In this document: one piece after another, positions 9,701 to 21,585 of the stretch | Position numbering within the stretch: position 1 is the stretch's first letter | Layout of the letters: each line of letters opens with the position of its first letter | Translations under genes and position numbers: made by a program | Assembly (NCBI GenBank): GCA_005888335.1 | Contig: VAWY01000126.1 | Coordinates: 1 to 64,000, forward strand | Length of the DNA: 64,000 bases | Source: Actinomycetota bacterium | GTDB lineage: Bacteria > Actinomycetota > Thermoleophilia > Solirubrobacterales > Solirubrobacteraceae | Reading direction: 5' to 3' | The notes under the pieces: generated by a model | Told to the model about the DNA's origin: nothing | What the model saw: only the letters and a program-made list of their open reading frames with translations | The model's database searches: none

Positions 9701-12682
9701 GGCGACGGTGATCTGGCGCGTGAGGTCACCCTGGATCACCGCGGTGGACACGTCCTTGATCGCGCGGATCTGCGTGGTCAGGTTGCCCGCCAGCTGGTTG
9801 ACGTTCTCGGTCAGGCGCCGCCACGTGCCGCTGACGCCCTCGACCTCCGCCTGGCCGCCCAGCTGACCCTCGGTGCCGACCTCGCGCGCCACGCGCGTGA
9901 CCTCGTCGGCGAACGACGACAGCTGGTCGACCATCGTGTTGATCGTCTCCTTGAGCTCGAGGATCTCGCCGCGCGCGTCGACGGTGATCTTCTGGGTCAG
10001 GTCGCCGTTGGCCACCGCCGTGGTGACCTGCGCGATGTTGCGCACCTGGCTGGTCAGGTTGCCCGCCAGCTGGTTGACGTTCTCGGTCAGGTCGCGCCAC
10101 GTGCCCGACACGCCCTTGACCTCCGCCTGGCCGCCCAGGATGCCCTCGGTGCCGACCTCCTTGGCCACGCGGGTGACCTCGTCGGCGAAGGACGACAGCT
10201 GGTCGACCATCGTGTTGATCGTGTCCTTGAGCTCGGCGATCTCGCCGCGCGCGTCGACGGTGATCTTCTTCGACAGGTCGCCGGTCGCCACCGCCGTGGT
10301 CACCTGGGCGATCGAGCGCACCTGCGACGTCAGGTTGGACGCCATCAGGTTCACGTTCTCGGTCAGCCCGCGCCACGTGCCGCTGACGCCCTCGACCGTG
10401 GCCTGGCCGCCCAGCTTCCCCTCGGTGCCGACCTCCCGTGCGACGCGCGTCACCTCCGCCGCGAACGCGCGCAGCTGGTCGACCATCGTGTTGATCGTGT
10501 CGCGCAGCTCGGCGATCTCGCCCTTCGCCTCGACGGAGATCTTCTTGGACAGGTCGCCGTTGGCCACCGCCGTGGTGACCAGCGCGATGTTGCGTACCTG
10601 GTCGGTCAGGTTGACCGCCATGAAGTTCACGGACTCGGTCAGGTCGCGCCACGTGCCCGACACCCCGGCGACCTCGGCCTGGCCGCCGAGCTTGCCCTCG
10701 GTGCCGACCTCCTTGGCCACGCGGGTGACCTCGTCGGCGAAGGACGACAGCTGATCGACCATCGTGTTGATGGTGTCCTTGAGCTCGAGGATCTCGCCGC
10801 GCGCGTCGACGGTGATCTTCTGCGACAGGTCGCCCTTTGCCACCGCGGTGGTGACCTGGGCGATGTTGCGCACCTGGTTGGTCAGGTTGCCCGCGAGCTC
10901 GTTGACGTTCTCGGTGAGGTCGCGCCACGTCCCCGAGACGCCGCGCACCTCCGCCTGACCGCCGAGCTTGCCGTCGGTGCCCACCTCGCGCGCCACGCGC
11001 GTGACCTCGTCGGCGAAGGTCGACAGCTGGTCGACCATCGTGTTGATCGTGTCGGCGAGCTGGGCGACCTCGCCGCGCGCCTCGACGGAGATCTTCTGCG
11101 AGAGGTCGCCGTTGGCCACCGCCGTGGTGACCTGGGCGATGTTGCGCACCTGGCTGGTCAGGTTGCCGGCCATGAAGTTCACCGACTCCGTGAGGTCCTT
11201 CCACGTGCCGGACACGCCCGGGACCTCCGCCTGGCCGCCGAGGATCCCCTCGGTGCCGACCTCGCGCGCCACGCTCGTGACCTGCTGCGCGAAGCGCGAC
11301 AGCGTGTCGGTCATCGAGTTGATCGTCTCGGCGAGCGCGGCGACCTCGCCCTTGGCCTCGACCGTGACCTTCTGCGACAGGTCGCCGTTGGCGACCGCGG
11401 TCGTCACGGCGGCGATCTGGCGCACCTGGTCGGTCAGGTTGGACGCCATGCCGTTCACCGAGTCGGTGAGGTCCTTCCACGTGCCCGCCACGCCGGGCAC
11501 CTCGGCCTGGCCGCCGAGGATGCCCTCGGTGCCCACCTCGCGCGCCACGCCGGTCACCTGCTCGGCGAAGCGCGACAGCGTGTCGGTCATCGAGTTGATC
11601 GTGTCGGCGAGCGCGGCGACCTCGCCCTTGGCCTCGACGGTGATCTTGCGCGTCAGGTCGCCGTTGGCGACGGCCGTGGTGACCTGGGCGATGTTGCGCA
11701 CCTGGCTGGTCAGGTTGCCCGCCAGCTGGTTGACGTTCTCGGTGAGGTCGCGCCACGTGCCCTCGACGCCCTTGACCTCGGCCTGACCCCCCAGAATGCC
11801 TTCGGTACCGACTTCCCGCGCCACGCGCGTGACCTCGTCGGCGAAGCGGGAGAGCTGGTCGACCATCGTGTTGATCGTGTCCTTGAGCTCGAGGACCTCG
11901 CCGCGCGCGTCGACGGTGATCTTCTTGGACAGGTTGCCGTTGGCGACGGCCGTGGTGACGTCGGCGATCTGGCGAACCTGGGTGGTCAGGTTGCCGGCCA
12001 TGACGTTCACCGAGTCGGTCAGGTCCTTCCACGTGCCCGAGACGCCCTTGACCCGCGCCTGCCCGCCCAGCTTGCCCTCGGTGCCCACCTCGCGCGCCAC
12101 GCGCGTGACCTCGTCGGCGAACGACGAGAGCTGGTCGACCATCGTGTTCACGGTCGTGCCGATCCGGGCGAACTCGCCCTTGACCGGCTGGCCCTCGATG
12201 GTCATGGCCATCTTCTCGGACAGGTCGCCGTCGGCGACCGCCTCGATGACCCGCGCGACCTCGGTGGTCGGGCGTACGAGGTCGTCGATGAGCGAGTTCA
12301 CCGACTCGACGTTCTCCGCCCACGCCCCGGGCACCGGGCCCAGCGACGCGCGCTCCATCATGCGGCCCTCGCGCCCGATCACCCGCGAGACGCGCGACAG
12401 CTCGCGCGCCATGCGCGCGTTGACGTCGAGCAGCTCGTTGGTGCGGACCTGCAGCTCGCCGATCAGGTCGCGCCGGCGCGTGCGCAGGCGCGGCGAGAAG
12501 TCCCCGTCGCGGGCGGCCGTCAGCGCGGCCAGGACCTCTTCGAGGGCCTGCGCGTCGCGCCCGTTGGCGCTCGAGTCGGCGCCGTTCTCCGGCGGCGCCT
12601 CCACGACGGCCTGGCCGCCTTCTGCTTCCGTGCTGGCCCCGGCACGCCTCCGCGCGCCGGCTTTCGTCGTTCGCGTCGCCAC
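6773..12682 (-). CDS. Giant soluble poly-HAMP hybrid histidine kinase with three receiver-like domains
   Basis: 1,969 residues, GTG start with a GGAGG-like site upstream. No signal peptide or transmembrane helix is visible. Residues about 45-1010 are an array of HAMP-type units: ten copies of a [12 protein letters not shown] half and ten of a [15 protein letters not shown] half (the first degenerate), repeating every 92 residues. A GAF domain (about 1030-1190), a Gln/Glu-rich coiled coil, a HisKA box with SHELRTPL (about 1300) and an HATPase ([12 protein letters not shown]) follow. Next come a degenerate receiver lacking the acceptor Asp ([10 protein letters not shown]), then two intact receivers ([13 protein letters not shown] and [13 protein letters not shown]). 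The arrangement resembles fungal group III (Nik1) kinases that sense osmotic stress through poly-HAMP. Confidence 0.92.
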   Translation of the reverse strand: MATRTTKAGARRRAGASTEAEGGQAVVEAPPENGADSSANGRDAQALEEVLAALTAARDGDFSPRLRTRRRDLIGELQVRTNELLDVNARMARELSRVSRVIGREGRMMERASLGPVPGAWAENVESVNSLIDDLVRPTTEVARVIEAVADGDLSEKMAMTIEGQPVKGEFARIGTTVNTMVDQLSSFADEVTRVAREVGTEGKLGGQARVKGVSGTWKDLTDSVNVMAGNLTTQVRQIADVTTAVANGNLSKKITVDARGEVLELKDTINTMVDQLSRFADEVTRVAREVGTEGILGGQAEVKGVEGTWRDLTENVNQLAGNLTSQVRNIAQVTTAVANGDLTRKITVEAKGEVAALADTINSMTDTLSRFAEQVTGVAREVGTEGILGGQAEVPGVAGTWKDLTDSVNGMASNLTDQVRQIAAVTTAVANGDLSQKVTVEAKGEVAALAETINSMTDTLSRFAQQVTSVAREVGTEGILGGQAEVPGVSGTWKDLTESVNFMAGNLTSQVRNIAQVTTAVANGDLSQKISVEARGEVAQLADTINTMVDQLSTFADEVTRVAREVGTDGKLGGQAEVRGVSGTWRDLTENVNELAGNLTNQVRNIAQVTTAVAKGDLSQKITVDARGEILELKDTINTMVDQLSSFADEVTRVAKEVGTEGKLGGQAEVAGVSGTWRDLTESVNFMAVNLTDQVRNIALVTTAVANGDLSKKISVEAKGEIAELRDTINTMVDQLRAFAAEVTRVAREVGTEGKLGGQATVEGVSGTWRGLTENVNLMASNLTSQVRSIAQVTTAVATGDLSKKITVDARGEIAELKDTINTMVDQLSSFADEVTRVAKEVGTEGILGGQAEVKGVSGTWRDLTENVNQLAGNLTSQVRNIAQVTTAVANGDLTQKITVDARGEILELKETINTMVDQLSSFADEVTRVAREVGTEGQLGGQAEVEGVSGTWRRLTENVNQLAGNLTTQIRAIKDVSTAVIQGDLTRQITVAASGEVSTLNDTINQMIANLRDTTQQNAEQDWLKTNLARITGAIQGQRDLAAVSRLIMSEVTPLVDAQHGAFFLNRADDNGAPAELTMIASYGYQKRKNLANRFAPGEGLVGQSALEGKSILVSNAPSDYVRVTSGLGESLPVNIIVLPVLFEDQVLSVIELASVHAFNETNQSFLEQLSETIGVVLSNIIANQRTEELLEQSQRLATELQERQDELQAQQEELKRSNAELEAQAQSLRASEELLQSQQEELRQTNEELQDKAALLAQQNRDIEEKNAEIERAREALEERAAQLALSSKYKSEFLANMSHELRTPLNSLLILSKLLADNGEGNLSAKQIEFAETIHNAGTELLSLISDILDLSKVEAGKMDVSAGHVPMTEITGAVERAFRPVAEERGLAFSIEADETAPKSLFTDEQRLQQILRNLLSNAMKFTERGSVALHVEASSEVGFDGTPYAVAFNVVDTGIGIPEDKLRLIFEAFQQADGTTNRRYGGTGLGLSISREIARLLGGEIRVRSTAGEGSTFTLLLPATLAPSAPVTEAPAEVGAVHAEGNGAPAAVAAHALADEFEFEPQGAPQPEVADDRERLAPGDRVILLVADTLEEGDLALSLAREHGLKAIVALGGAGSLTLAQEHPIDGALLLGGTGLLGQLKQHPRTRHVPVWVVGDPGSRHAALQAGAAGFVERPLSREALEAAFAGLEETLDRPTKRLLHVEDDEHLRASVAELVGGEDVEVVGAGSAAEALAELGERGADCLVLDLKLPDGDGFELLEKLQADERFREIPVIIHTGKALTRKEETRLKRYAGAIVLKDAASPERLLDETALYLHRPPSALTPEHRRMLDQLHHADAVLQGRKVLIVDDDVRNVFALTSVLEARGMTVLFGENGREGIEILEANPDVDLVVMDVMMPEMDGYEAMRAVRARARFEDLPIIALTAKAMQGDRERSIASGASDYVTKPVDPDQLLSLMRVWLYR
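9660..12330 (-). repeat. Tandem 276-bp coding repeats (HAMP pairs)
   Basis: Within the hybrid kinase the sequence repeats with a 276-base period (92 codons). Nine well-conserved units lie here plus a divergent one at the 5' end of the gene. The units are highly similar at DNA level, so copy number could change by recombination, and short-read assemblies could collapse it. Confidence 0.8.
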
Positions 12683-12714
12683 TTGCGTCCTTCCTCCCGG
12701 GGGGCCGCGGTAGG

Positions 12715-14139
12715 TTACCTCCGGCGCGCGGGCGCGGCGACGGATGGCGGTTGCGTTGCGCGGGCCGCCTCGCCGAGCCTGCGCACGCCCTCGGCGATGG
12801 CTCGCTCGCTCAGCGCGGCGTATCCGAGCAAAAGACCGGGACCCGGCGGGTTGGCTCGCTCGTAGAGCGAGGTCAGCGCGGCGATCTCGACGTCGCGCTC
12901 GGCGGCGGCCGCGACGACCGCCTCCTCGTCGGTCCCGGGCGGCAGGAGGACGACGGCGTGCAGCCCGGCGGCCACGCCGGTCACGCGGGCGTCGGGCAGC
13001 TCGCGCGCGAGCGCGTCGAGCAGCGTGCGGCGCTTGGCGGCGTAGGCCTGGCGCGTCCGCCGCAGATGGCGGTCCAGCCCGCCGCCGCGCAGCAGCTCGG
13101 CCAGCGCGAGCTGCTCGATCGCTCCGACCCCGAGGTCGATGCCCCAGCGCACCTCGGCCACCGCGCGCGCCCAGCGCCGCGGCGCCACCAGCCAGCCGAT
13201 GCGCAGCCCCGGCGCGAGGCTCTTGCTCGCCGAGCCGGCGTAGACGACGCGCTCGGGGTCCAGCCCCTGCAGCGCGCCGACGGGCCGGCGGTCGTACCGG
13301 AACTCGGCGTCGTAGTCGTCCTCGACGACCAGCCCGTCGACCTCGCGCGCCCAGGCGAGCAGCCGCGCGCGCCGCTCGGCTGCGAGGACGTGTCCCAACG
13401 GGAACTGGTGCGCGGGCGTGGTCACGACTGCGCGGGCGCCGCTCGCGGCGAGCGCGTCGACGCGCAGCCCGTCGTCGTCGGCCGGCACGTAGACGGGCTC
13501 GAGCCCGGCGCGCCGGACGAACGCGGCGAGCAGCGGGAAGCCCGGGTCCTCGAGCGCGAGGCGCTCGTGGCCGGCCTCGCGCAGCGCGTGGCAGAGCAGG
13601 CCGAGGCCGTGCGTGAAGCCGTGGGTGACCGCCACGCCGGCGGGGTGCGCGTGCACGCCCCGGACGCGGGCGAGGTAGGCGGCGAGCTCGGCGCGCAGCG
13701 CGGGCATCCCGCGCGGCTCGTTGTGGCCGAGGTCGGCGGCAGGCGCGGTCCGGACCGCCTGGCGCAGCGCGCGCAGCCAGGCGGCGCGCGGGAAGGCGAT
13801 CAGGTCCGGCAGGCCGGTCGTGAACGCATAGGTGCGCGGTCGCGCCGGCGAGCGCAGGGCCGCCGGCGTCTCCCCCGCCCGGGCGCGTGCGCGCACGCGC
13901 GTGCCCGATCCGGCCCGCCCCTCGATCCAGCCCTCGGCGGCCAGCTGGTCGTAGGCCTCGACGACCACCCAGCGCGAGCAGCCCAGCTCGGCGGCGAGCG
14001 CGCGCGTCGCGGGCAGCCGGTCGCCGGGGCGCAGGCGGCCCTCGCGTATCGCCGCGCGCAGCGCGGTCTCCAGGCGCTCGCGCCGGCCGCCCTCGAGCGC
14101 GTCGAGGTCGAGCAGCAGCTCGGGACCGGTGGCGTCCAC
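12715..14139 (-). CDS. MocR/PdxR-family transcriptional regulator (GntR DNA-binding domain fused to aminotransferase fold)
   Basis: 474 residues, GTG start. The N-terminal GntR winged helix (about 15-80) contains GDRLPATRALAAELG and SRWVVVEAYDQLAAEGWIE. The rest is an aminotransferase class I fold with the PLP lysine in GSASKSLAPGLRIGW and VVEDDYDAEFRYD. MocR proteins bind pyridoxal phosphate and commonly control vitamin B6, GABA or taurine genes. No pdx gene is adjacent; the divergent neighbour is a small membrane protein. A TACCTT hexamer six bases before the start suggests a leaderless transcript. It ends 32 bases before the hybrid kinase start, so read-through is possible. Confidence 0.88.
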   Translation of the reverse strand: MDATGPELLLDLDALEGGRRERLETALRAAIREGRLRPGDRLPATRALAAELGCSRWVVVEAYDQLAAEGWIEGRAGSGTRVRARARAGETPAALRSPARPRTYAFTTGLPDLIAFPRAAWLRALRQAVRTAPAADLGHNEPRGMPALRAELAAYLARVRGVHAHPAGVAVTHGFTHGLGLLCHALREAGHERLALEDPGFPLLAAFVRRAGLEPVYVPADDDGLRVDALAASGARAVVTTPAHQFPLGHVLAAERRARLLAWAREVDGLVVEDDYDAEFRYDRRPVGALQGLDPERVVYAGSASKSLAPGLRIGWLVAPRRWARAVAEVRWGIDLGVGAIEQLALAELLRGGGLDRHLRRTRQAYAAKRRTLLDALARELPDARVTGVAAGLHAVVLLPPGTDEEAVVAAAAERDVEIAALTSLYERANPPGPGLLLGYAALSERAIAEGVRRLGEAARATQPPSVAAPARRR

Positions 14140-14220
14140 GGCACGAAGGTAGATGGCCTGGTCGCGCGGTGCCAACTTGGGCCTGCCCACCGCACCGCTC
14201 GTGTGCTTGGCTCCTCGGTC

Positions 14221-14604
14221 ATGCCAATCCGCTTCGGACTCCTCCTGCTCGCCGTCTCCCAGCTCGTCCTCGCCGTGTGGCAGGTGGCCGACGCCGGATC
14301 CTTCCACGACCAGCTCGGCAACTTCGGGCCGCGCAACGACCACTACATCCGCGACATCGCCACCTGGGAGGCGGCGCTCGCGGTGACCGCGCTGGTCGCC
14401 GTGCGCCACGCCCGCTGGCGCCTGCCGGTCCTCACCTTCGCCGCGCTGCAGTTCACGCTGCACACGATCAACCACATCGCCGACGCCGGGAAGGCGGTGG
14501 GCGCGACGAACGGCGCCTTCGACGCCGTCTCGCTCGGCATCGGCGCGGCGCTCCTCGCCGCGCTCGCCTGGCTGACGGTGCGCGAAGCGCCCGCCGCACG
14601 GTGA
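14221..14604 (+). CDS. Small four-helix membrane protein, unknown function
   Basis: 127 residues, ATG start. Hydrophobic segments at about 5-22, 48-62, 70-86 and 103-120, with a charged loop between helices 1 and 2 (FHDQLGNFGPRNDHYIRD) and HTINHIADA before the last helix. It is divergent from the MocR regulator, with about 80 bases between starts, so it is a plausible target of that regulator. No enzyme motif is visible. Confidence 0.7.
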   Translation: MPIRFGLLLLAVSQLVLAVWQVADAGSFHDQLGNFGPRNDHYIRDIATWEAALAVTALVAVRHARWRLPVLTFAALQFTLHTINHIADAGKAVGATNGAFDAVSLGIGAALLAALAWLTVREAPAAR

Positions 14605-14678
14605 CGTGCGCGATGTGCGCAGGTTTCGTGCCAACAGACCGTCTTGAGGAGCGCCGGCCGCGTGCCGATGCACAGGCC

Positions 14679-14960
14679 GTGACGCACCTCGCCCTGATCC
14701 ACGCCGCGATGCTCACCGCGCGCGTCGCGCTCGGTGCCACCGCCGTCGCCGTCGTCGCGTGCTGCGCGCACGTCAAGCACGTGCACATCGGGCCGGTGCG
14801 CCTCGCCGACAGCGCGCTGTTCGCCCTCGCGCTGGCCGGCGCGATCGCCACCGGCGCGCTCGTCTCCGACCTGACGCTCGCCGTGCTCGTCGACCTGGCC
14901 GTGCTGCTCGTCGTCGTCGCCCCGACGGTGGCCGTCAGCGTTCAGGTGCCGCGGCGATAA
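14679..14960 (+). CDS. Small membrane protein, unknown
   Basis: 93 residues from GTG 14679 with three predicted helices. The segment HIGPVRLADSALFALALAGA and a following LVDLAVLLVVVAPTV are loosely reminiscent of MrpF-type antiporter subunits, but no other mrp gene is present and I do not assign that function. It follows the previous small membrane protein by 74 bases on the same strand. Its 3' end overlaps the convergent APH-like gene by 26 bases. The start codon is uncertain because no strong ribosome binding site is seen. Confidence 0.5.
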   Translation: MTHLALIHAAMLTARVALGATAVAVVACCAHVKHVHIGPVRLADSALFALALAGAIATGALVSDLTLAVLVDLAVLLVVVAPTVAVSVQVPRR

Positions 14961-15921
14961 GCGCCGCGGCGTCCCGGCGCCACTCCCCCTCCCGCCGGCC
15001 GGCCACGCGCCGGGCGAGGCGCAGCAGGGCCACCGCGCGGTGCCAGCTCAGCGCGCGCGTGTCGACGAGGTCCTCGATCCCGCGCCGGAACGCGGCGAGC
15101 GCGGCGGCGGCCTGGCCGGCGAGCGCCCGGTCGAGCGAGGCGCGCGTCACGGTCGCCTCGAACATGCCGGCGTCGGCTTCGAGCGCCCCGAGCCGGAACC
15201 GGTCCCAGTCGATCACGCCGGGTCCCGTGCCGAGGTCGAAGACGTGGGCGGCGTAGAGGCTGCCGTGGAGGGCGCTGAGCGCGCGCTCGGCGGGCGGGCG
15301 GTCGGCGAGCGCCCCTGCGACCGACCGCGCGGCGGCGCCGAGGCCGGCGTCGAGGCGGGCGAGGATGTGCGCGCGTGACCGCGCGTTGCGCAGCGCGTCC
15401 TCGGTCGCGTAGCGCTGGCCGCGCGTCACGGCGAGCTGCGCCGCGCGGCGCAGCCACGCCGCCGCGAGCTCGCCGGCCCGCGCGCCGGCGCCCGAAGCGA
15501 TGAGGTCCAGCGCGCACGGGGCGTCGAACCAGCGCGTCACGATGACCCGCAGCGCCGGGTCCCAGGCGACCAGCGGCGCCACGGTCGGCGGGGACCCGCC
15601 GGCGATGCCCTGCTCCGCGAGTCGCCGGAGAACGTCGACGATCGACGCCGGATCGCTCGCGTACGCCTTGACCGCCACGCCGCCGCCGGCCGTCGGCGCG
15701 TGGAACGTGCAGCGCGAGGCGGCGTGGTACTTGAGCAGCGTGACCTCGCCGCCCGCGGCGCCGGCCACGCCGAGGTCGGTCAGGACCGCGGCGATCCCCC
15801 GGCTCGCGACGGCGGCGAGCGCGGGGATCGACGGATCGTCGGGCAGCCCGCCCGGTCCCACCGCAACGGCGGTCTCGCGCGCACCCGTGCTCCCATAGGC
15901 CCGGAACGCGCGGGTCGACAT
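14935..15921 (-). CDS. APH-family (aminoglycoside phosphotransferase-like) protein with altered catalytic motif
   Basis: 328 residues. The C-terminal lobe shows LSALHGSLYAAHVFDLGTG followed by VIDWDRFRLG, the APH/choline-kinase-like layout. The usual catalytic HGD (Brenner motif) reads HGS here, so the catalytic Asp appears replaced by Ser, while the DFG-like metal Asp (VIDWD) is kept. Family members phosphorylate small molecules or act as pseudokinases. A TAGCCT hexamer six bases before the ATG suggests leaderless transcription. There is no resistance context; the substrate cannot be inferred. Confidence 0.75.
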   Translation of the reverse strand: MSTRAFRAYGSTGARETAVAVGPGGLPDDPSIPALAAVASRGIAAVLTDLGVAGAAGGEVTLLKYHAASRCTFHAPTAGGGVAVKAYASDPASIVDVLRRLAEQGIAGGSPPTVAPLVAWDPALRVIVTRWFDAPCALDLIASGAGARAGELAAAWLRRAAQLAVTRGQRYATEDALRNARSRAHILARLDAGLGAAARSVAGALADRPPAERALSALHGSLYAAHVFDLGTGPGVIDWDRFRLGALEADAGMFEATVTRASLDRALAGQAAAALAAFRRGIEDLVDTRALSWHRAVALLRLARRVAGRREGEWRRDAAALIAAAPER

Positions 15922-16047
15922 GCAGCCAGGCTAGACCGCCGGCGCGCCCGCGGCCACCCCCGGGACCGCGAACGACCCCGGCAGAAGCGCCCGCTGCGCC
16001 CGCGCCGGGCGGTGCCGGGGACCCCCGCCCTCGCGCTGCGCCCGGGC

Positions 16048-17280
16048 TCAGCGCGGGAGCCGGGGCGCGATGATCCGGTAGGCCTTGAGGCCGAGCCCGA
16101 GGCGCTCGCGATCCTCGGAGAGCATGGGGTCCAGCCCCGTGAGCTCCTTCACCCGCTCCAGCCGGTAGGCGACCGTGTGGCGATGGGCGTAGATCGTCGC
16201 CGCGGTCGCGTTCATGTTGCAGTTCTGGTCGAGGTAGGCCTCCAGCGTGCCCACGAGGTCGGTGCGGTACTGGTCGTCGTACTTGACGATCGGCGCCACG
16301 GTGTCCTCGTAGAACGAGCGCACCTCCTCGGGATGGGAGGCCAGCACGCGGAACAGCAGGCGGTAGGTCCCCGTGCCGATGTCCTCGGCGATCGGCGCAT
16401 CGGACGCCTTGAGCACGTCGAGCACGAGCTCGGCCTCCTGCATCGCGCGCGCGAGCTCGCCGGGGTCCGCGTAGAAGCTCGACAGCCCGACGGTCCCGTG
16501 GCGCTGCAGGCGCGCGGCCAGCCGGCGGCCCGACGCCAGCGTCGCCTCGGGCGCCTCGTCGCCGCCCGCAGCGGGCAGCAGCGCGTAGACGCGCGGCGGC
16601 CCGCCCGGGCCGTCCATGTGCTGGGCCAGCGCGCCGGGGTGCTCCCCGGCGATCGTGGCCACCACATGGCGCGGGCGGTCGGTGGTCAGCTCGGCGCACA
16701 GGACGACGGCGCCCCTCGAGAGATCGCAACCGAGCCGAGCTGCGCGGCGGACGATCTCCCGCGGCTCGAGGTCGGGTCGCGCGCGCAGGTCCTCCAGGAA
16801 CGAGCCGCGCAGGTTCTGCTCGACCTCCTCCTTGGCCTCCTCGACGGCGACCTCGGTGAGCGACGCCACCGCCGCAAGGTGCAGGAACTCGGTCGCCTCG
16901 GGCGACGGCAGCGCGTCGGCGCGCAGCAGCGCGACGAGCCCGACGAGCTCGTCGCCCGAGCGGATCGGCACCTCGGCGAGCACGCAGTCGGGCAGCGGCG
17001 CCGGGCGGTCGCGCACGCGGTCGGCGACGTGCCGGCGCAGCGTGTCGATCGCGTCGGGATCGGCCGCGGCCTCCGGGGCGACGGCGGTCGCCCCGAGCCG
17101 CGGCACGACCACCGCCACCGGTCCGCCCGCGGCCTCGGCGGCGAGCTCGGCCACCCGGCCGAGCCCGTCGCCGCCGAGGACGGCGTCCACCATCTTCAGG
17201 TGGACGGCGCGCAGGCGCTCGACGAGGGAGGACGGGGCCGCGGCGCCGCCCTGCGGCTGCTCCGCGGCCGCCCTCATCAC
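16048..17280 (-). CDS. PucR/CdaR-family transcriptional regulator
   Basis: 410 residues, GTG at 17280 (ATG at 17277 also possible). A GAF-like sensory region occupies about 20-165, a GGDEF-like/CdaR middle domain about 175-300, and the C-terminal PucR helix-turn-helix contains LEAYLDQNCNMNATAATIY and HRHTVAYRLERVKELTGLDP. PucR proteins usually activate purine or other nitrogen-source catabolism. It overlaps the P-II gene start-to-stop, making amt-P-II-PucR one coupled operon, so it probably responds to nitrogen status (inference). Confidence 0.88.
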   Translation of the reverse strand: MMRAAAEQPQGGAAAPSSLVERLRAVHLKMVDAVLGGDGLGRVAELAAEAAGGPVAVVVPRLGATAVAPEAAADPDAIDTLRRHVADRVRDRPAPLPDCVLAEVPIRSGDELVGLVALLRADALPSPEATEFLHLAAVASLTEVAVEEAKEEVEQNLRGSFLEDLRARPDLEPREIVRRAARLGCDLSRGAVVLCAELTTDRPRHVVATIAGEHPGALAQHMDGPGGPPRVYALLPAAGGDEAPEATLASGRRLAARLQRHGTVGLSSFYADPGELARAMQEAELVLDVLKASDAPIAEDIGTGTYRLLFRVLASHPEEVRSFYEDTVAPIVKYDDQYRTDLVGTLEAYLDQNCNMNATAATIYAHRHTVAYRLERVKELTGLDPMLSEDRERLGLGLKAYRIIAPRLPR

Positions 17281-17648
17281 CGCGTCGCCGCCGCCGCGTC
17301 CGGATGCGCCTGGAGGATCTCCTCCCCGGCCTCGCCCGTGCGGACCCTGAAGGCCTCGTCCACGGGCATGACGAACACCTTGCCGTCACCGACGGCGCCC
17401 GTCCGCCCGTGCTTGAGCACGGTGTCGACGATCGTCTGCACGTCGCGCTCGGCGACCACGCACTCGACCTTGATCTTCGGGCGCAGGTAGTTCGTCAGCT
17501 CCGCTCCGCGGTAGCGCTCGGTGATGCCCTTCTGGCGCCCCGACCCCTTGACCTCGCTGATCGAGAGGGACGGGAACCCGAGCTCGAGCAGTTCCATCCG
17601 GATCGGCTCGAACGCCTCGTGGCGGATGTACGCCACGACCATCTTCAT
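17277..17648 (-). CDS. glnB: P-II nitrogen regulatory protein lacking the T-loop Tyr51
   Basis: 123 residues. It has the P-II fold hallmarks: EVKGSGRQKG (residues 32-41), T-loop TERYRGAEL, then GAVGDGKVFV and VRTGE. At the position of the uridylylated/adenylylated Tyr51 of enteric and actinobacterial P-II, this protein has Leu51 (R47-G48-A49-E50-L51); the nearest Tyr is 54. Canonical modification is therefore not expected. Located between amt and the PucR gene with 4-base overlaps, it should bind ADP/ATP and 2-oxoglutarate and gate the ammonium transporter. GlnB and GlnK cannot be told apart from sequence alone; the amt linkage favours GlnK. Confidence 0.93.
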   Translation of the reverse strand: MKMVVAYIRHEAFEPIRMELLELGFPSLSISEVKGSGRQKGITERYRGAELTNYLRPKIKVECVVAERDVQTIVDTVLKHGRTGAVGDGKVFVMPVDEAFRVRTGEAGEEILQAHPDAAAATR

Positions 17649-19117
17649 GCCGGCACCTCCTGGGGGCTCGTCGCCATCCCGCCGGCGGCCCCGCGGGCCG
17701 CCGTCGGAGCCGCACCGTAGCCCACGAGCTCAGGCGCCGGGATGAACTGCTCGGGGTAGCCGTACATGCCGTGCTCGGAGATGTCGAGGCCGGCGTCCTC
17801 CTCCTCGGCCGACACGCGCATGCCGTAGACGAGCTTGATGAGGAAGAACGTCGCGGACGACACCACGAACACGAACGCGAACACGGTCACGACGCCGAGC
17901 GCTTGGTGGCCGAGCTGCGCGAACGACCCGTTGTAGAGCAGGCCGCCCTTGCCGACCGCGTTGAACGCCGCGAGCTTCGGGTCGGTGAAGAGGCCGCACG
18001 CGAGCGTGCCCCAGATGCCGGCCAGGCCGTGCGCCGACAGCGCGCCCACCGGGTCGTCGAGGACACGGTCGATCGCGTAGACGCCGAGGACGACGATCAC
18101 GCCGGCGACGAGGCCGATCACGACGGCGGCCCACGGGTCGACGTAGCCCGACGGCGCCGTGATGGCCACGAGCGCGGCGATCGCGCCGTTGCCGGCCATG
18201 CCGATGTCGATGGCCCTGGTCTTCAGCCACGCGGTCGCGATCGCGCTCAGCACGCCGGCGCACGCCGCGAGCTGGGTGACGACCAGCACCTCGGTGAAGC
18301 GACCGTCGATCGCGTTGAGCGTCGAGCCCGGGTTGAAGCCGAACCAGCCCAGCCAGAGGATGAAGATGCCCAGGCCGAAGAGCGGCATGTTGTGGCCCGG
18401 GATCGCCCGCGGCTTGCCGTCGGGGCCGTACTTGCCACGACGCGGCCCGAGGAACAGCAGCGCGGCGAGCGCGCCGGTCGCGCCGATCAGGTGGACGGCC
18501 GTCGAGCCGGCGAAGTCCTGCATGCCGACGTTGGCCTGCAGCCAGCCGCCGCCGAACACCCAGCCGGAGGCGACCGGGTAGATGAAGCCGGCGAAGACGA
18601 CCGCGTAGATCATGTAGACGCCGAACTTGATCCGCTCGAGCGTCGTGCCCCACACGATGGCCAGCGAGACGGCGCAGAAGACGAACTGGAAGAACCACTT
18701 CGACTCGACCGTCGCGTTGGACAGCCCCATGATCGGGAAGGCCTGCTGCGGGTCGCCGAAGTCGCGCAGGAAGATCCCGTGCGTTCCGATGATGTGACCC
18801 AGCGGCCCGCCGAAGGCGAACGCGAACCCGATCGCCCAGTACATGAGCCCGGCGATCGAGAAGTTGGTGAGGATCTTCGCGACGACGGTTCCGGCGTTCT
18901 TGCCGCGAGAGAAGCCGATCTCCAGGAAAGCGAAGCCGGCCTGCATGAACATGACGAGGCAGCCGGCGACGATGACCCAGATCGAGTTGATGGCGACCGA
19001 CTGCAGCAGGCCGGTGTTGCCCGCGCGGTCGAAGGTGTCGGCAGAGGCCACCGCCGGCAGGGCCAGCGCGACCAGCGCCCCGAGGGCGGTGGCGCGCGCC
19101 AGCGTCTTGTGTCTCAT
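17645..19117 (-). CDS. amt: Ammonium transporter
   Basis: 490 residues with an N-terminal signal-like segment ([15 protein letters not shown]) and eleven predicted helices. Hallmarks are [35 protein letters not shown] (first pore His) and [18 protein letters not shown] (second pore His), and the C-terminal tail [10 protein letters not shown] that P-II contacts. It imports NH4+/NH3 across the cytoplasmic membrane. An AAGGAGG site lies upstream of the ATG. It is first in the amt-P-II-PucR operon and divergent from glnN. Confidence 0.95.
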   Translation of the reverse strand: MRHKTLARATALGALVALALPAVASADTFDRAGNTGLLQSVAINSIWVIVAGCLVMFMQAGFAFLEIGFSRGKNAGTVVAKILTNFSIAGLMYWAIGFAFAFGGPLGHIIGTHGIFLRDFGDPQQAFPIMGLSNATVESKWFFQFVFCAVSLAIVWGTTLERIKFGVYMIYAVVFAGFIYPVASGWVFGGGWLQANVGMQDFAGSTAVHLIGATGALAALLFLGPRRGKYGPDGKPRAIPGHNMPLFGLGIFILWLGWFGFNPGSTLNAIDGRFTEVLVVTQLAACAGVLSAIATAWLKTRAIDIGMAGNGAIAALVAITAPSGYVDPWAAVVIGLVAGVIVVLGVYAIDRVLDDPVGALSAHGLAGIWGTLACGLFTDPKLAAFNAVGKGGLLYNGSFAQLGHQALGVVTVFAFVFVVSSATFFLIKLVYGMRVSAEEEDAGLDISEHGMYGYPEQFIPAPELVGYGAAPTAARGAAGGMATSPQEVPA

Positions 19118-19350
19118 CAGGGTTCGTCCTCCTTGCGGTCAGGGTGCGCAGTAGAGGATCGGTGGCGCGGCGCCGCAAGGCTTTAGACGGGTGTCGAAAG
19201 ATCGGGCGCGGTCGTTTCGCCATTCGGTCGAGCGGTGTTGTCCCGGGTGCGAAACGCCCCGGCCCAGGTTTGTCCACGCGGATAAGGTGCCCATTCACGC
19301 GCGTGACTAGCGTGCCGCCGCGCCACCGCGAACAGGAGGACCCACCCCGC
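19118..19350. promoter_or_regulatory. Divergent promoter region between amt and glnN
   Basis: A 233-base intergenic region serving the amt operon on one side and glnN on the other. Nitrogen-regulated promoters are expected here from context. I could not see a convincing GlnR/NtrC-type palindrome, and I cannot place start sites. A ribosome binding site AGGAGGA lies at about 19334-19340 for glnN. Confidence 0.4.
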
Positions 19351-21501
<2,151 letters not shown>

Positions 21502-21526
21502 CGTTTCCGGCGACAAGCAGACGCAG

Positions 21527-21553
21527 CGAAGGCCCCGCCGTGCGGGGCCTTCG
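21527..21553 (+). terminator. Terminator after glnN
   Basis: A 12-bp perfect stem CGAAGGCCCCGC / GCGGGGCCTTCG with a 3-base loop (539-541), 26 bases past the glnN stop. The identical stem recurs at 22689 and 23525. Confidence 0.8.
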
Positions 21554-21585
21554 TCGTTCCGGGCGGGGCACGCCGCTCGACGCTC

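Noticed and set aside
7337..12865. An open frame of about 1,840 codons opposite the hybrid kinase
   Set aside because: It mirrors the HAMP repeats and has the Leu/Arg/Val-rich, His-rich composition of an antisense frame in GC-rich DNA; the reverse-strand product has clear domains.
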